The notes: generated by a model not told the origin, from the sequence alone. A DNA stretch of 64,000 nucleotides from RGIG9115 sp045649825 (GCA_045649825.1 JAZRQO010000027.1:57434-121433); one strand, 5' to 3'. Numbered from the stretch's first letter, positions 51,075 through 60,688 are shown. Program-made: numbers and translations.

Positions 51075-52862
51075 ATGGCACTTGCAAAAATCATTAAGTT
51101 TCAGCTAATCACTTTAACACCGAGGCTAAACTCCACCATGAAAAAACTTCAAAAACTGAAAATAGCCCAAATTATAGGTACGTCTGAAAATAATGAACTT
51201 TCAAACCGGGAAATATCACAAATAAACAGCAAGGTTGAACACTTACAGACTGCACTTAAGATTTTGGAAAAGTACCCGTCAGAAAACTCCAAAGCAAGCA
51301 CTTCACCGCCAAATCTTTCAGAACTGATTATCGAAACAGACAGGGCTATAGACAAATTAAAAGCCGCAAACATAAAAGCTCTTCAGGAGATTAAATCTAT
51401 TATTCCCTACGAAAGCTCGGAATATTCTCTCAACACTTTCAAGACACTGCACACAACAGCACGTCACGGATATTTTATGGGCGAAGTTCCCGAAAATTCA
51501 GAACATTCTTTTATTCACATATTAAAACAAGACAATAACAGAACATATGTATGGCTTTTGCAGAAAAACACAGTTCCTGCGCCCGAAAGCTTTACGGAAT
51601 TTGTAAAACAGGCAAAATTTACGCCCAAAGAGTTTATAGAAAAGCTACATTCAGAAATTGAAGAAAACAACAAAAAAATACAATCATTGGAACTCAAGCT
51701 TACAGAGCTTTCTTCCCACAAAAAAGCCTTAAAGCTCAAAAAAATCCTGAAAAAGAAGGAGCTTGAAGAAGAAAAGACAAAGCTTATCAGCACCGAAAAA
51801 ACATCTGTAATTACAGGATATATAGTGAGCAAAAACTCAAAGCTTCTGAAAAAAGAATTTCCCGAAGCATTCATTCATTTTTCAGAAGCGGACAAAGATG
51901 CACCTGTAGCTTTTGAAAACAACCTCCTTGTTTCGCCTGTTGAAGGCATAACCGAATCATATACAATGCCATCTTCCCAGGATATAGACCCCAACCCCAT
52001 CATGGCATTTTTCTATTACCTTTTTTTCGGAATGATGTTCTCCGATGCCGGCTATGGTCTTTTAATGATAATCGTATGCGGATACGGAGGTTTTATCGGA
52101 CGTTCAAAAATCAAAAAAATGCTTCGTATGTTTTTCTTCTGTGGCATATCTACCCTATTCTGGGGACTTATGTACGGAAGCTTTTTCGGTAACGCCATAA
52201 CCTCAATAGGGGAAATATTTTTAGGTCGAAGATTAATTTTAAGACCTTTATGGATAAATCCCACGCAAGAGCCTCTCACACTTTTAATTTTCAGCATTGC
52301 ATTGGGATTTATACAGATACTGACAGGACTTTGTATAAAGTTTTATATTCAATTAAGACACGGCAGAATAACAGAAGGTTTACTGGATACCGGGAGCTGG
52401 ATTTTAACGCTTTCAGGGCTTGGCATTCTGTCTGCAGGGATTGCATATGAACCACTTACAACACCCGGAGTTATAATTACCGCTATAGGAGCTTTATCGC
52501 TTGTAACAACTCAGGGACGGGACAAAAAAAATATTTTCTTAAAAATAACAGGCGGTTTTTTAAGCCTCTACAACATTACCAGCTATATAAGTGACATACT
52601 GTCGTATTCAAGACTTATGGCACTTGGTCTTGCAACGGGAGTAATTGCTGAAGTGGTCAATATCCTTGGCGGACTTGGCGGAAATTCTTTAACAGGTATT
52701 ATTATGTATATACTGATTTTTATTATAGGACACAGCCTGAACTTTGCAATCAATATGCTTGGAGCATATGTTCATACAAACAGGCTTCAATACGTTGAAT
52801 TTTACAGCAAATTTTATGAAGGCGGCGGACGGGCTTTTGTTCCCTTCGGAAGCCGTTACTAA
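51075..52862 (+). CDS. ntpI: V-type ATPase subunit I (a-subunit)
   Basis: A 595-residue protein, somewhat short for this subunit (about 640-660). The first ~290 residues are a charged coiled-coil cytoplasmic domain. The C-terminal half has about seven transmembrane helices starting near residue 300 (IMAFFYYLFFGMMFSDAGYGLLMIIV). ILSYSRLMALGLATGVIAEVVN (about 507-528) carries the essential Arg in helix 7 that faces the rotor ring, and GHSLNFAINMLGAYVHTNRLQYVEFYSKFYEGGG is the conserved end. It forms the ion half-channels next to subunit K. Confidence 0.92.
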   Translation: MALAKIIKFQLITLTPRLNSTMKKLQKLKIAQIIGTSENNELSNREISQINSKVEHLQTALKILEKYPSENSKASTSPPNLSELIIETDRAIDKLKAANIKALQEIKSIIPYESSEYSLNTFKTLHTTARHGYFMGEVPENSEHSFIHILKQDNNRTYVWLLQKNTVPAPESFTEFVKQAKFTPKEFIEKLHSEIEENNKKIQSLELKLTELSSHKKALKLKKILKKKELEEEKTKLISTEKTSVITGYIVSKNSKLLKKEFPEAFIHFSEADKDAPVAFENNLLVSPVEGITESYTMPSSQDIDPNPIMAFFYYLFFGMMFSDAGYGLLMIIVCGYGGFIGRSKIKKMLRMFFFCGISTLFWGLMYGSFFGNAITSIGEIFLGRRLILRPLWINPTQEPLTLLIFSIALGFIQILTGLCIKFYIQLRHGRITEGLLDTGSWILTLSGLGILSAGIAYEPLTTPGVIITAIGALSLVTTQGRDKKNIFLKITGGFLSLYNITSYISDILSYSRLMALGLATGVIAEVVNILGGLGGNSLTGIIMYILIFIIGHSLNFAINMLGAYVHTNRLQYVEFYSKFYEGGGRAFVPFGSRY

Positions 52863-52877
52863 GAAAGGATTTTATTT

Positions 52878-53348
52878 ATGGATTACGGATTATTTATAGC
52901 ACTTACAGGAGCAGCTTTCGCCGTTGCGTTTGCCGGCATGGGGTCCGCCAGAGGCGTAGGTATCGCCAGCGAAGCCGCAGCAGGGGTGGTTTCAGAGGAA
53001 CCCGAAAAATTCGGCAAGCTTCTCGTACTCCAGCTTCTTCCGGGTACTCAGGGACTATATGGTTTGATAATAGGTGTAATGGTGCTTCTTAACACAGGTA
53101 TATTAGGCGGAGAGCCTCCTGCAAGCATTGCACAGGGGCTAAGCTATTTTGCAGCTTGCATTCCCATGGCGCTTGGCGGATATTTTTCAGCCGCATCTCA
53201 GGGCAGAGTGTGCGTTACAGGCGTGCATATTATAGCAAAAAAGCCTGAGGAAAGCTCAAAAGCAATTGTATCAGCATCATTGGTGGAACTGTATGCACTC
53301 CTTGCTTTTATAGTATCTTTCCTTATGGTTATCAACATTGGAGGTTAA
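52878..53348 (+). CDS. ntpK: V-type ATPase rotor subunit K, Na+-type
   Basis: A 156-residue proteolipid with four transmembrane helices, a tandem of two hairpins. Residues aligning with the Na+ site of E. hirae NtpK are all present: Leu54, Thr57 and Gln58 in LQLLPGTQGL, Gln108 in AASQGR, and Glu137 in LVELYALL. The first hairpin has Gln in place of the carboxylate, as in other V-type rotor subunits. Na+ translocation is therefore predicted. It lies between ntpI (15 bp upstream) and ntpE (4 bp downstream). Confidence 0.93.
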   Translation: MDYGLFIALTGAAFAVAFAGMGSARGVGIASEAAAGVVSEEPEKFGKLLVLQLLPGTQGLYGLIIGVMVLLNTGILGGEPPASIAQGLSYFAACIPMALGGYFSAASQGRVCVTGVHIIAKKPEESSKAIVSASLVELYALLAFIVSFLMVINIGG

Positions 53349-53352
53349 TCAA

Positions 53353-53928
53353 GTGGCGACAATAGAAGAAATTGCCGAAAGCATAATAAACGAAGCACAA
53401 GAAAAGGCCAATGAAATTTCAAAAGAATATACCCTCAAAACTAGGGAAGCCCTTAAAACAATACAAAATGAACATAAAAAGAGGCTTTCTGAAATTGATA
53501 AAGAAAAAGCCTCAAAAGAAAGTACTATTAAAAAAAAGCTTTCCTACGACATAAATACTGTAACATCAAATGCTCAAAGCCGCGGGAAATTTGAATTCTT
53601 TGAAGAAATCATAAAAAAAGCTGCAGAAAGTTTATCAAATATGCCTCCCGATGAATACTCATCTTTTGTAAATGATATTATCTGTCAAAAAAATCCTTCA
53701 CAGGACTCAGAAATTCTGTTCAGCAAAGGTGATATAAAACGTCTTGGAAAGGATTTGCTGCAAAAGATTTCAAAAACATACTCCGTAAAAATCAAAGAGT
53801 GCAACGAGCCTTCAGGTTTTATAATTCAAACCTCTGCCTACAGGGATAAAATCACACCCGAAACAATAGTTGCCGACAAAAAGCCCGAGCTTATGCAGAT
53901 TTTAGGAAGATACGAGGCATCGTTATGA
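53353..53928 (+). CDS. ntpE: V-type ATPase subunit E
   Basis: About 191 residues. The N-terminal ~100 residues are an extended charged helix (EEIAESIINEAQEKANEIS...), and the C-terminal half is the globular head-binding domain. Subunit E is part of the peripheral stalk. GTG at 53353 follows GGAGG by 8 nt; the upstream ATG at 53338 overlaps ntpK and lacks such a site. It follows ntpK by 4 bp and overlaps ntpC by 4 bp (ATGA). Confidence 0.82.
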   Translation: MATIEEIAESIINEAQEKANEISKEYTLKTREALKTIQNEHKKRLSEIDKEKASKESTIKKKLSYDINTVTSNAQSRGKFEFFEEIIKKAAESLSNMPPDEYSSFVNDIICQKNPSQDSEILFSKGDIKRLGKDLLQKISKTYSVKIKECNEPSGFIIQTSAYRDKITPETIVADKKPELMQILGRYEASL

Positions 53929-54665
53929 AGGACGATATTTTGTTTGGAATTTCTCTGGTGAGAGTATATGAAAACGAGATGCTCTCATATAACGATTTTG
54001 TAAGCCTTGCCGCAAAACCCGGATATAGCGAAGTGTTTGAGGAATTAGTAAGGCGGGGATATCTGAAACAGGGAATTGCAGCAGAGAAAGCACTTAAAGA
54101 AAAGGAAATTGAACTGCTGAACAAGTTAATGAATTTAAAAATTCATATACCCACCGAGTTTTTTCTGGAAAATGACTTTTACAATATAGAAGCAACAGCT
54201 AAGTGTGTTTACAAAAAATTAAGCCCTGAACCTTTGCTGAAAATATTGTCAACAAAGGACAGCCGAGAGCTATATAATCACAAAAAACAAACAAAAAACT
54301 CAAAATATTCGCATATTTATAACGAGGCATTATCCATATTAAAAAACAGCGACAATCCCGAAAAATGCGAAACATACATTAAAAACAAACTGACAGAAAC
54401 AGGAATTAACACGTCAGAAAATGTTTTTTTCCAAGAATGGTTTCAAATACTTGAGGAATCAAAAACAAAAGATGTTAAATACGAAAATATTAAAATGGAA
54501 TACTTGAAAAACCATAAATATGATTCATTTTCCATAGCACCGATTTTTGGTTTTTTTTACGGAAGTTTAATAGAAATCAGGAACATACGTACTGTTCTAT
54601 GGGGCAAAAAATCAGGTGCAGGTAAGGAAGAAATCACAGAAAGGCTGTGTGATACCTATGCTTAA
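53925..54665 (+). CDS. ntpC: V-type ATPase subunit C, short form
   Basis: A 246-residue central-stalk/rotor adaptor. Family members are usually about 330 residues, so this one lacks around 80. The ATPase-C like start (FGISLVRVYENEML...) and the C-terminal GFFYGSLIEIRNIRTVLWGKKSGA are recognisable. The middle region is Lys/Asn-rich and poorly conserved. A 3' overlap with ntpF and tight spacing show it belongs to the operon. Whether it is shortened by lineage or by deletion is open. Confidence 0.8.
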   Translation: MKDDILFGISLVRVYENEMLSYNDFVSLAAKPGYSEVFEELVRRGYLKQGIAAEKALKEKEIELLNKLMNLKIHIPTEFFLENDFYNIEATAKCVYKKLSPEPLLKILSTKDSRELYNHKKQTKNSKYSHIYNEALSILKNSDNPEKCETYIKNKLTETGINTSENVFFQEWFQILEESKTKDVKYENIKMEYLKNHKYDSFSIAPIFGFFYGSLIEIRNIRTVLWGKKSGAGKEEITERLCDTYA

Positions 54666-54933
54666 AGCAGGAGTTATCGGCGAGTATGAGAAAATATGCA
54701 GTTTTTCAGCGATTGGGTTTGAAACTGCCATAGTGCATACAGAATCTGAAGCAAAAGAAGCACTCATTGAAATGCTGAAAGAAAATTATTGTATTATATA
54801 TATGTCAACAGAGTTTTTCGCTGAAGTGAACAGCACCGAAACCGCTGTGCTTCCACTCCCTGACAACGCCTCTCCCATTGGAACAGACAGACTGGACAAA
54901 TTTGCCGAAAAAGCAGTGGGAAGCAAAATTTAA
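54658..54933 (+). CDS. ntpF: V-type ATPase subunit F
   Basis: A 91-residue small rotor subunit. MLKAGVIGEYEKICSFSAIGFET (about 1-23) fits the Rossmann-like fold of subunit F, and IIYMSTEFFAEV is the second beta-strand region. ATG at 54658 overlaps the ntpC stop (CTATGCTTAA). Subunit F binds subunit D and modulates ATP hydrolysis. Short length and low conservation make the name rest partly on operon position. Confidence 0.85.
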   Translation: MLKAGVIGEYEKICSFSAIGFETAIVHTESEAKEALIEMLKENYCIIYMSTEFFAEVNSTETAVLPLPDNASPIGTDRLDKFAEKAVGSKI

Positions 54934-54968
54934 CAATTCAGCCTATTGGCAGAAAGGTGAAAACTTAT

Positions 54969-56741
54969 ATGAACGGAACCATCAAAAAAATTTCGGGACC
55001 TCTCATAATTGCAAAAAATATGCAGGGTGCAGATATGTTTGACGTGGTATATGCAGGTGATAAAGAGTTAACAGGTGAAATTATAGAAATGCACGGGGAT
55101 GAAGCTTCTATACAGGTATATGAAGAAACTTCAGGAATAAAACCCGGCGAAAAGGTAACAACACTTCACTATCCGTTAAGCGTTGAGCTTGCCCCGGGAC
55201 TTATCGGAAATATATTTGACGGAATACAACGCCCATTATATGCGCTTCAAAGCTTAAGCGGCGACAGACTGGAACGCGGAGTGCATACAAATGCCATTGA
55301 CAAGGCAAAAAAATGGGATTTTATGCCCTGTGTTAAAAACGGTGATTGTGTTTCATTCGGAGATATTCTGGGTGAAGTAAAAGAAACAGATGCAGTAATC
55401 CACAAAATAATGGTTCCCTACGGTTTTGAAGGAAAAGTTTCAGATTTAAGAAAAGGCTCATTCACAGTTGAAGAAGAGATCGCCAAAATTTCGGGAAAAG
55501 GCGTGTGTATGCTCCAAAGATGGCCTGTTCGAAAAGGCAGACCGTATAAAGATAAAATGCCACCATCCGTACCCCTGCCAACAGGTCAAAGAGTTATTGA
55601 CACCTTCTTCCCTATTGCAAAAGGCGGTGTTGCGACTGTTCCAGGGCCTTTCGGCAGTGGAAAAACAGTTGTTCAGCATCAGCTTGCGAAATGGTGTGAT
55701 GCAGACATTGTAGTCTATATCGGCTGCGGTGAACGTGGTAACGAAATGACTGACGTTTTAAATGAATTCCCCGAAATCAAGGACCCTAAAACAGGTAAAA
55801 CCCTTATGGAGCGAACTGTTCTCATTGCCAACACCTCCGATATGCCCGTTGCTGCACGTGAAGCTTCTATTTATACAGGAGTTACAATTGCAGAATACTT
55901 CCGTGATATGGGTTATTCGGTAGTGCTCCTTGCGGATTCAACCTCACGTTGGGCAGAGGCACTCCGTGAAATGTCGGGGCGTTTGGAAGAAATGCCCGGC
56001 GAAGAGGGATACCCTGCATATCTTGGAAGCCGTCTTGCAGGCTTCTACGAGCGTGCAGGACAAGTTATAACTAACGGACGGGATAACCGTGAAGGCTCAC
56101 TTACAATGATAGGTGCAGTTTCACCCCCCGGTGGTGATATTTCAGAGCCTGTAGCACAGGCAACTCTAAGAATTGTTAAAGTTTTCTGGGGCCTTGATTC
56201 CGCTCTGGCATATAAACGTCACTTTCCCGCAATTAACTGGCTGACTAGTTACTCACTGTATATAGACAGACTTGAAAACTGGTTTTCTGAAAACGTAAAC
56301 AAGGATTTTAATCATTGCCGCAACAAGCTTATAACCATACTGCAGGAAGAATCAAAGCTGGAGGAAATAGTACGTCTTGTGGGTATTGACGCACTGAGTA
56401 ATTCAGACCGTTTAAAAATGGAAATTGCCAGAATTGTGAGAGAAGATTTTCTGCATCAGAACGCATTTCACGAAATTGACACCTATACCTCTTATACAAA
56501 ACAGCTTATTATGATGAAAATTATAATATTCTACTACGAATCCGCACATAAAGCGCTGGAAAGAGGTATAAGCATAAGTCAGGCAACAGGGATAAAATCC
56601 AAGGAGCAGATTGGACGTCTGAAATATGTTAAAGAATCGGAAATTGAAAATTCTTATAAAAAACTAAAAGAAGATATCCAAAGAGAAACTGAGGCGCTTA
56701 CTGCAGAGGAAAACAGTGGGATTTTCGCTGACAACATATAA
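54969..56741 (+). CDS. ntpA: V-type ATPase catalytic subunit A
   Basis: A 590-residue catalytic subunit. Walker A is GPFGSGKTVVQH (about residue 233-244) and GCGERGNEM and LADSTSRWAEALREMSGRLEEMPGEEGYPAYL follow. The A-type ~90-residue non-homologous insertion lies between the N-terminal barrel and the P-loop. With subunit B it forms the A3B3 head. ATG at 54969 is used; a GTG four codons upstream sits on the AAAGG site. It follows ntpF by 35 bp and precedes ntpB by 14 bp. Confidence 0.96.
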   Translation: MNGTIKKISGPLIIAKNMQGADMFDVVYAGDKELTGEIIEMHGDEASIQVYEETSGIKPGEKVTTLHYPLSVELAPGLIGNIFDGIQRPLYALQSLSGDRLERGVHTNAIDKAKKWDFMPCVKNGDCVSFGDILGEVKETDAVIHKIMVPYGFEGKVSDLRKGSFTVEEEIAKISGKGVCMLQRWPVRKGRPYKDKMPPSVPLPTGQRVIDTFFPIAKGGVATVPGPFGSGKTVVQHQLAKWCDADIVVYIGCGERGNEMTDVLNEFPEIKDPKTGKTLMERTVLIANTSDMPVAAREASIYTGVTIAEYFRDMGYSVVLLADSTSRWAEALREMSGRLEEMPGEEGYPAYLGSRLAGFYERAGQVITNGRDNREGSLTMIGAVSPPGGDISEPVAQATLRIVKVFWGLDSALAYKRHFPAINWLTSYSLYIDRLENWFSENVNKDFNHCRNKLITILQEESKLEEIVRLVGIDALSNSDRLKMEIARIVREDFLHQNAFHEIDTYTSYTKQLIMMKIIIFYYESAHKALERGISISQATGIKSKEQIGRLKYVKESEIENSYKKLKEDIQRETEALTAEENSGIFADNI

Positions 56742-56755
56742 AGGAGAGCTATGAA

Positions 56756-58144
56756 TTGAGAGAATACAAAACAATTAAGGAAGTAGCAGGTCCGCTTATG
56801 GTTGCAACAGGACTTACGGATGTGGCATATGACGAGCTTGGCGAAATAGTACTCCAAAACGGAGAAACAAGAAAATGCAGAGTTCTTGAAATCGACGGGG
56901 ACAAAGCTCTTGTTCAGCTTTTTGAAAGCAGCAGCGGAATTAACCTCGAAAACAGTGTTATACGCTTTACGGGGCATAGTATGAGCCTTGGGCTATCTCC
57001 TGATATGACAGGCAGAATTTTTGACGGGCTTGGAAACCCTATAGATAAAGGTCCTGAAATTATACCCGTAAAATATGAGGATATTAACGGAACTCCTATG
57101 AACCCTGCATCAAGAATTTATCCTGATGAGTTCATACAAACAGGAATTTCTGCAATTGACGGGTTAAATACTCTTGTTCGTGGGCAAAAGCTCCCTATTT
57201 TTTCTGGAAGCGGTCTTCCCCACGCCCGACTTGCAGCTCAGATTGCACGTCAGGCAACCGTTCGCGGTTCGGAGGAAAGCTTTGCAGTGGTTTTTGCAGC
57301 TGTGGGTATAACCTTTGAAGAGGCAGATTTCTTTATTGACGACTTTAAAGAAACAGGTGCAATCGAGCGTACCGTAATGTTTATAAATCTAGCAAATGAC
57401 CCTGCTATCGAAAGAATAGCAACCCCCCGAATGGCACTCACTGCAGCAGAATACCTTGCATTTGAGCTTGATATGCACGTTCTTGTTATTATAACCGATA
57501 TAACAAACTATGCCGATGCACTTCGCGAGGTTTCTGCGGCACGTAAAGAAATCCCCGGACGACGGGGTTATCCGGGGTATATGTATACAGACCTTGCCTC
57601 ACTGTATGAACGTGCAGGCAGAATAAAGGACAAAAAAGGAAGCATAACCCTTATTCCCATACTTTCTATGCCTGAAGATGATAAAACTCACCCAATCCCC
57701 GACCTTACAGGGTATATAACTGAAGGACAGATTATCCTGAGCCGTGATTTATACAAGCGTAATATTCTTCCGCCCATCGACGTGCTCCCTTCTCTTTCAC
57801 GTCTAAAAGATAAAGGAATTGGCGAGGGCAAAACGCGAGCCGACCATTCAAGCACAATGAACCAATTGTTTTCGGCGTATGCTAACGGAAAAAATGCAAA
57901 GGAGCTTATGGCAATTCTTGGTGAAAGTGCCGTATCACCTCTGGACAGGCAATATGCAGAATTTGCAGAAGCATTTGAAAGAGAATATATATCGCAAGGG
58001 TTTTCAAACAACAGAAGCATTGAAGACACTCTACAAACAGGATGGAAGCTTTTAAGCACACTTCCCAAAAGCGAACTTAAGCGAATAGACGAAAAATTCA
58101 TTGATATGTATTACGGAAAGGATAAATATGATTCTCAAGGTTAA
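56756..58144 (+). CDS. ntpB: V-type ATPase subunit B
   Basis: A 462-residue regulatory subunit lacking a functional P-loop. FSGSGLPHARLAAQIARQATV (about 148-168) sits where the Walker A would be. ITDITNYADALREVSAARKEIPGRRGYPGYMYTDLASLYERAGR (about 245-288) is highly conserved, and PDLTGYITEGQIILSRDLY follows. TTG at 56756 follows GGAGAG by 8 nt. It overlaps ntpD by 17 bp. Confidence 0.96.
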   Translation: MREYKTIKEVAGPLMVATGLTDVAYDELGEIVLQNGETRKCRVLEIDGDKALVQLFESSSGINLENSVIRFTGHSMSLGLSPDMTGRIFDGLGNPIDKGPEIIPVKYEDINGTPMNPASRIYPDEFIQTGISAIDGLNTLVRGQKLPIFSGSGLPHARLAAQIARQATVRGSEESFAVVFAAVGITFEEADFFIDDFKETGAIERTVMFINLANDPAIERIATPRMALTAAEYLAFELDMHVLVIITDITNYADALREVSAARKEIPGRRGYPGYMYTDLASLYERAGRIKDKKGSITLIPILSMPEDDKTHPIPDLTGYITEGQIILSRDLYKRNILPPIDVLPSLSRLKDKGIGEGKTRADHSSTMNQLFSAYANGKNAKELMAILGESAVSPLDRQYAEFAEAFEREYISQGFSNNRSIEDTLQTGWKLLSTLPKSELKRIDEKFIDMYYGKDKYDSQG

Positions 58145-58760
58145 TGCAACGAGAATGGAGCTTACAAGGCTGAAAAAAGACCTTAAAATCGCAGTTAGCG
58201 GGCATAAGCTTTTAAAAGACAAGCGTGACGAAATGATGCGTAGATTTATAGAACTAAAAAAAGAAGCGACAGAGCTTAGACTGCATCTTGAAAAAGTAAT
58301 AACTAAAACTACAAAGCTTTTTGCATTTGCATCTGCCGCAGTGGGAGAACAAGAATTTAAAAATCACTTTATCGCATCAGGGACAGCACCTGAAATAGTC
58401 AAAGAGAACAAGAATATAATGAGCGTGAATGTTCCCGAATACAAAGTAATTCCTACGAAAAAACAAACCGCAGCTCCCTTTTCCACTTCTGACTTCAAAG
58501 CAGGAGTAGATATGCTTCAAAAGGAACGTGATAATTTTATAAAGCTTGCAGAGCTTGAAATGAGCCTCAAGCTTCTTGCGTCTGAGCTTGAAAAAACAAG
58601 ACGACACGTTAATTCTCTTGAATATGTTACCATCCCCAATTACAGAGAAACAATCCATTATATAAGAATGAGGATAGAAGAAAACACCCGCAGTAACACT
58701 GCAAGGCTTATTAAAGTGAAAGATATGGTGCTGCAGGAAAAACTGAGCAACAAAAAATAG
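58128..58760 (+). CDS. ntpD: V-type ATPase subunit D
   Basis: A 210-residue central-shaft subunit. NATRMELTRLKKDLKIAVSGHKLLKDKRDEMMRRF (about 4-38) is the coiled-coil N-terminal helix, and a second long helix lies at the C-terminus (LEKTRRHVNSLEYVTIPNYRETIHYIRMRIEENTR). It couples the A3B3 head to the rotor ring. ATG at 58128 has GGAAAGG. Last gene of the nine-gene operon, followed by a terminator. Confidence 0.94.
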   Translation: MILKVNATRMELTRLKKDLKIAVSGHKLLKDKRDEMMRRFIELKKEATELRLHLEKVITKTTKLFAFASAAVGEQEFKNHFIASGTAPEIVKENKNIMSVNVPEYKVIPTKKQTAAPFSTSDFKAGVDMLQKERDNFIKLAELEMSLKLLASELEKTRRHVNSLEYVTIPNYRETIHYIRMRIEENTRSNTARLIKVKDMVLQEKLSNKK

Positions 58761-58782
58761 CTACCGAAGTAGCTATTTTTTG
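58754..58782. terminator. Bidirectional terminator after the V-type ATPase operon
   Basis: AAAATAGCTAC - CGAA - GTAGCTATTTT followed by TT. It also ends the convergent SLH gene, where it is followed by a run of T. Confidence 0.9.
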
Positions 58783-58791
58783 CGTTTTAAA

Positions 58792-60564
58792 TTAACCAAC
58801 TATAAGGTCTGTATATGAAACATCTGTCCACTGCTCATTCATTAATTCATCAATTCTTGTGAAGTTATGAGTATTGGTTGCTTCTATAACATCTGCATAG
58901 TACCAGTTTGAAGTTGAAATATCAGGCCAGTTAATGAAGTTACCTACGAAGCTGTTATTGTTTGCACGGCGAACAGTAATTCTGTTGATTACAGCCATAG
59001 CTTCTGCTCTTGTGATGTAAGCATCAGGTCTGAATGTTCCGTCTTCATAACCGTTGAACAAGCCCATAGCCTCTGCCTTGATGATATTTTCTTCTGCCCA
59101 GTGACTGTCTATATCAATAAACTTATCGCCGCCTGTGATTGCATTTGTATCAGCGAAGAATCTGAGAACGAGTGTTGCGAACTCTGCTCTTGTGATATCA
59201 TTTGCAGGTCTGAATGTTCCATCCTCATAACCCTTGATATATCCACCCTTAGTCATTGAAGAAATAGATGTAACCGACCATCTGTCTGCCTCAACATCTG
59301 AGTAATTATTTTCGGTTGTTGTAATCTTTTCAACTACAGAATCTTTAAGGAGTCTGTAAAGAGCTGTTGTTATTTCTTCACGAGTGATAAGTCCCATAGG
59401 CTGAACTGTTCCGTCGGGATAACCCTTGATATATGCTTTGTGTGCATCATCAAATACTTCAGGGGCGTCGGTTATAACGTATCTACCGTATAAAACAAGG
59501 TTTGTCATAACTGTTCCTTCGACTGTAAACTTAGCTGTAAATGCAGGGTCAAGATACCATCCGTCAAATGTCATACCCTCGATTGCAGCAGGCTTAATCT
59601 GGTCGTAGTTTACAACAACAGATGTGGCTCCTGTAATAGGCTTGATAATATCTCTGTTGCCGTTAATGTCAAACTCAATCTTTATTCCGTCGTTAATTGT
59701 GGGAGGAATGTATATTCCGCCGCTTACACCACCGCCGGGTACTGTTCCGCCAGGTGTGCTTGATTTCTGAGTTACGCTTACAGAAGCATTGAGTGTATCA
59801 TTACTTGCAGTTCCTTTCTGAACAGCATTATATTTTACAACACCAATGTAATCTTCTTCATCTACAATCGTAGGATCACCAATCTTTATCTTCCCGTCAA
59901 CTTCTCCCTTTACTGTGTATGTACCATAAGCTGTAGGCTGTACACCCAAACACTCAAGTTCAAACTTAGGCGAACCTGAATTATATGCCTCTTTCAATTC
60001 ACCGCATGTACTTGATGCAACAACAGTTATGGTTAAAACGTTATTTAAAGAGTCGTAATGCGACACATTTCTGCTTGCTGCTAACTCAGTAAAAATCCCA
60101 CTTCGCTTTACTTCCTCATTAAATCCATAAAGATTACCTGCTTCTGTAAATGTAGCCGGAATATTTAAATTTTTAGGATATATTACTTTTACATCAAACT
60201 GTCCTCTTACGGGTACTGCATTAAGGTCGGTGGGTGCAGACAACAAACTACCTTTCCTTATGTACCACTCCATAAGTCCCCATACATCAGACATTTCAAA
60301 TTCCGCTTTAAAATCAAACTTAGGGAACTGTTCAGATGCAGTTTTCTCGACATTAATCGGTCCATCCGCATATGTAGAAGCACCTGAAGCACGTACAAGA
60401 ATATCCGCATCAACAGTCTGATTAACAACATTTTCATAAGTTGTTATACCAAGACCGCTAATATTACCATCGTTCAAAATATCATCTTTTGAATTGTATG
60501 CAGCACTAACAACAGTGGCAGACAACATTGCAAACGATAAGAATACTGAAATAATTTTTTTCAT
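58792..60564 (-). CDS. Secreted S-layer homology (SLH) domain protein
   Basis: A 590-residue surface protein. Signal peptide 1-22 (MKKIISVFLSFAMLSATVVSAA). Residues ~90-250 form an Ig-like or cohesin-like adhesion domain. A Listeria-Bacteroides type repeat (EGMTFDGWYLDPAFTAKFTVEG) lies near residues 333-355. Three SLH repeats end the protein: AYIKGYPDGTVQP..ITREE, GYIKGYEDGTFRP..ITRAEF and LFNGYEDGTFRP..ITRAEA (about 380-545). SLH domains bind pyruvylated cell-wall polymers. A perfect promoter and a 5'-UTR hairpin precede it, consistent with high expression. It may be a main surface-layer protein, although that is only an inference. Confidence 0.9.
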   Translation of the reverse strand: MKKIISVFLSFAMLSATVVSAAYNSKDDILNDGNISGLGITTYENVVNQTVDADILVRASGASTYADGPINVEKTASEQFPKFDFKAEFEMSDVWGLMEWYIRKGSLLSAPTDLNAVPVRGQFDVKVIYPKNLNIPATFTEAGNLYGFNEEVKRSGIFTELAASRNVSHYDSLNNVLTITVVASSTCGELKEAYNSGSPKFELECLGVQPTAYGTYTVKGEVDGKIKIGDPTIVDEEDYIGVVKYNAVQKGTASNDTLNASVSVTQKSSTPGGTVPGGGVSGGIYIPPTINDGIKIEFDINGNRDIIKPITGATSVVVNYDQIKPAAIEGMTFDGWYLDPAFTAKFTVEGTVMTNLVLYGRYVITDAPEVFDDAHKAYIKGYPDGTVQPMGLITREEITTALYRLLKDSVVEKITTTENNYSDVEADRWSVTSISSMTKGGYIKGYEDGTFRPANDITRAEFATLVLRFFADTNAITGGDKFIDIDSHWAEENIIKAEAMGLFNGYEDGTFRPDAYITRAEAMAVINRITVRRANNNSFVGNFINWPDISTSNWYYADVIEATNTHNFTRIDELMNEQWTDVSYTDLIVG

Positions 60565-60584
60565 GTTCTTTACTCTCCTTTTTG

Positions 60585-60616
60585 ATTATATTCAGCAAGC
60601 AATATCTGAATATAAT
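60585..60616 (-). promoter_or_regulatory. 5'-UTR hairpin of the SLH gene
   Basis: On the minus strand ATTATATTCAG - ATATTGCTTG - CTGAATATAAT, 11-bp perfect arms (60616-60606 and 60595-60585), lies in the leader just before the GGAG site. Confidence 0.75.
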
Positions 60617-60659
60617 GACACAAATAATGCTCACAAAACATCTGATTATACTTATTTTT

Positions 60660-60688
60660 ATTATAATATAATTTTTCAACTTTGTCAA
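60660..60688 (-). promoter_or_regulatory. Promoter of the SLH gene
   Basis: Minus strand TTGACA (60688-60683), 17-bp spacer, TATAAT (60665-60660), both perfect. The leader is about 90 nt. Confidence 0.9.
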
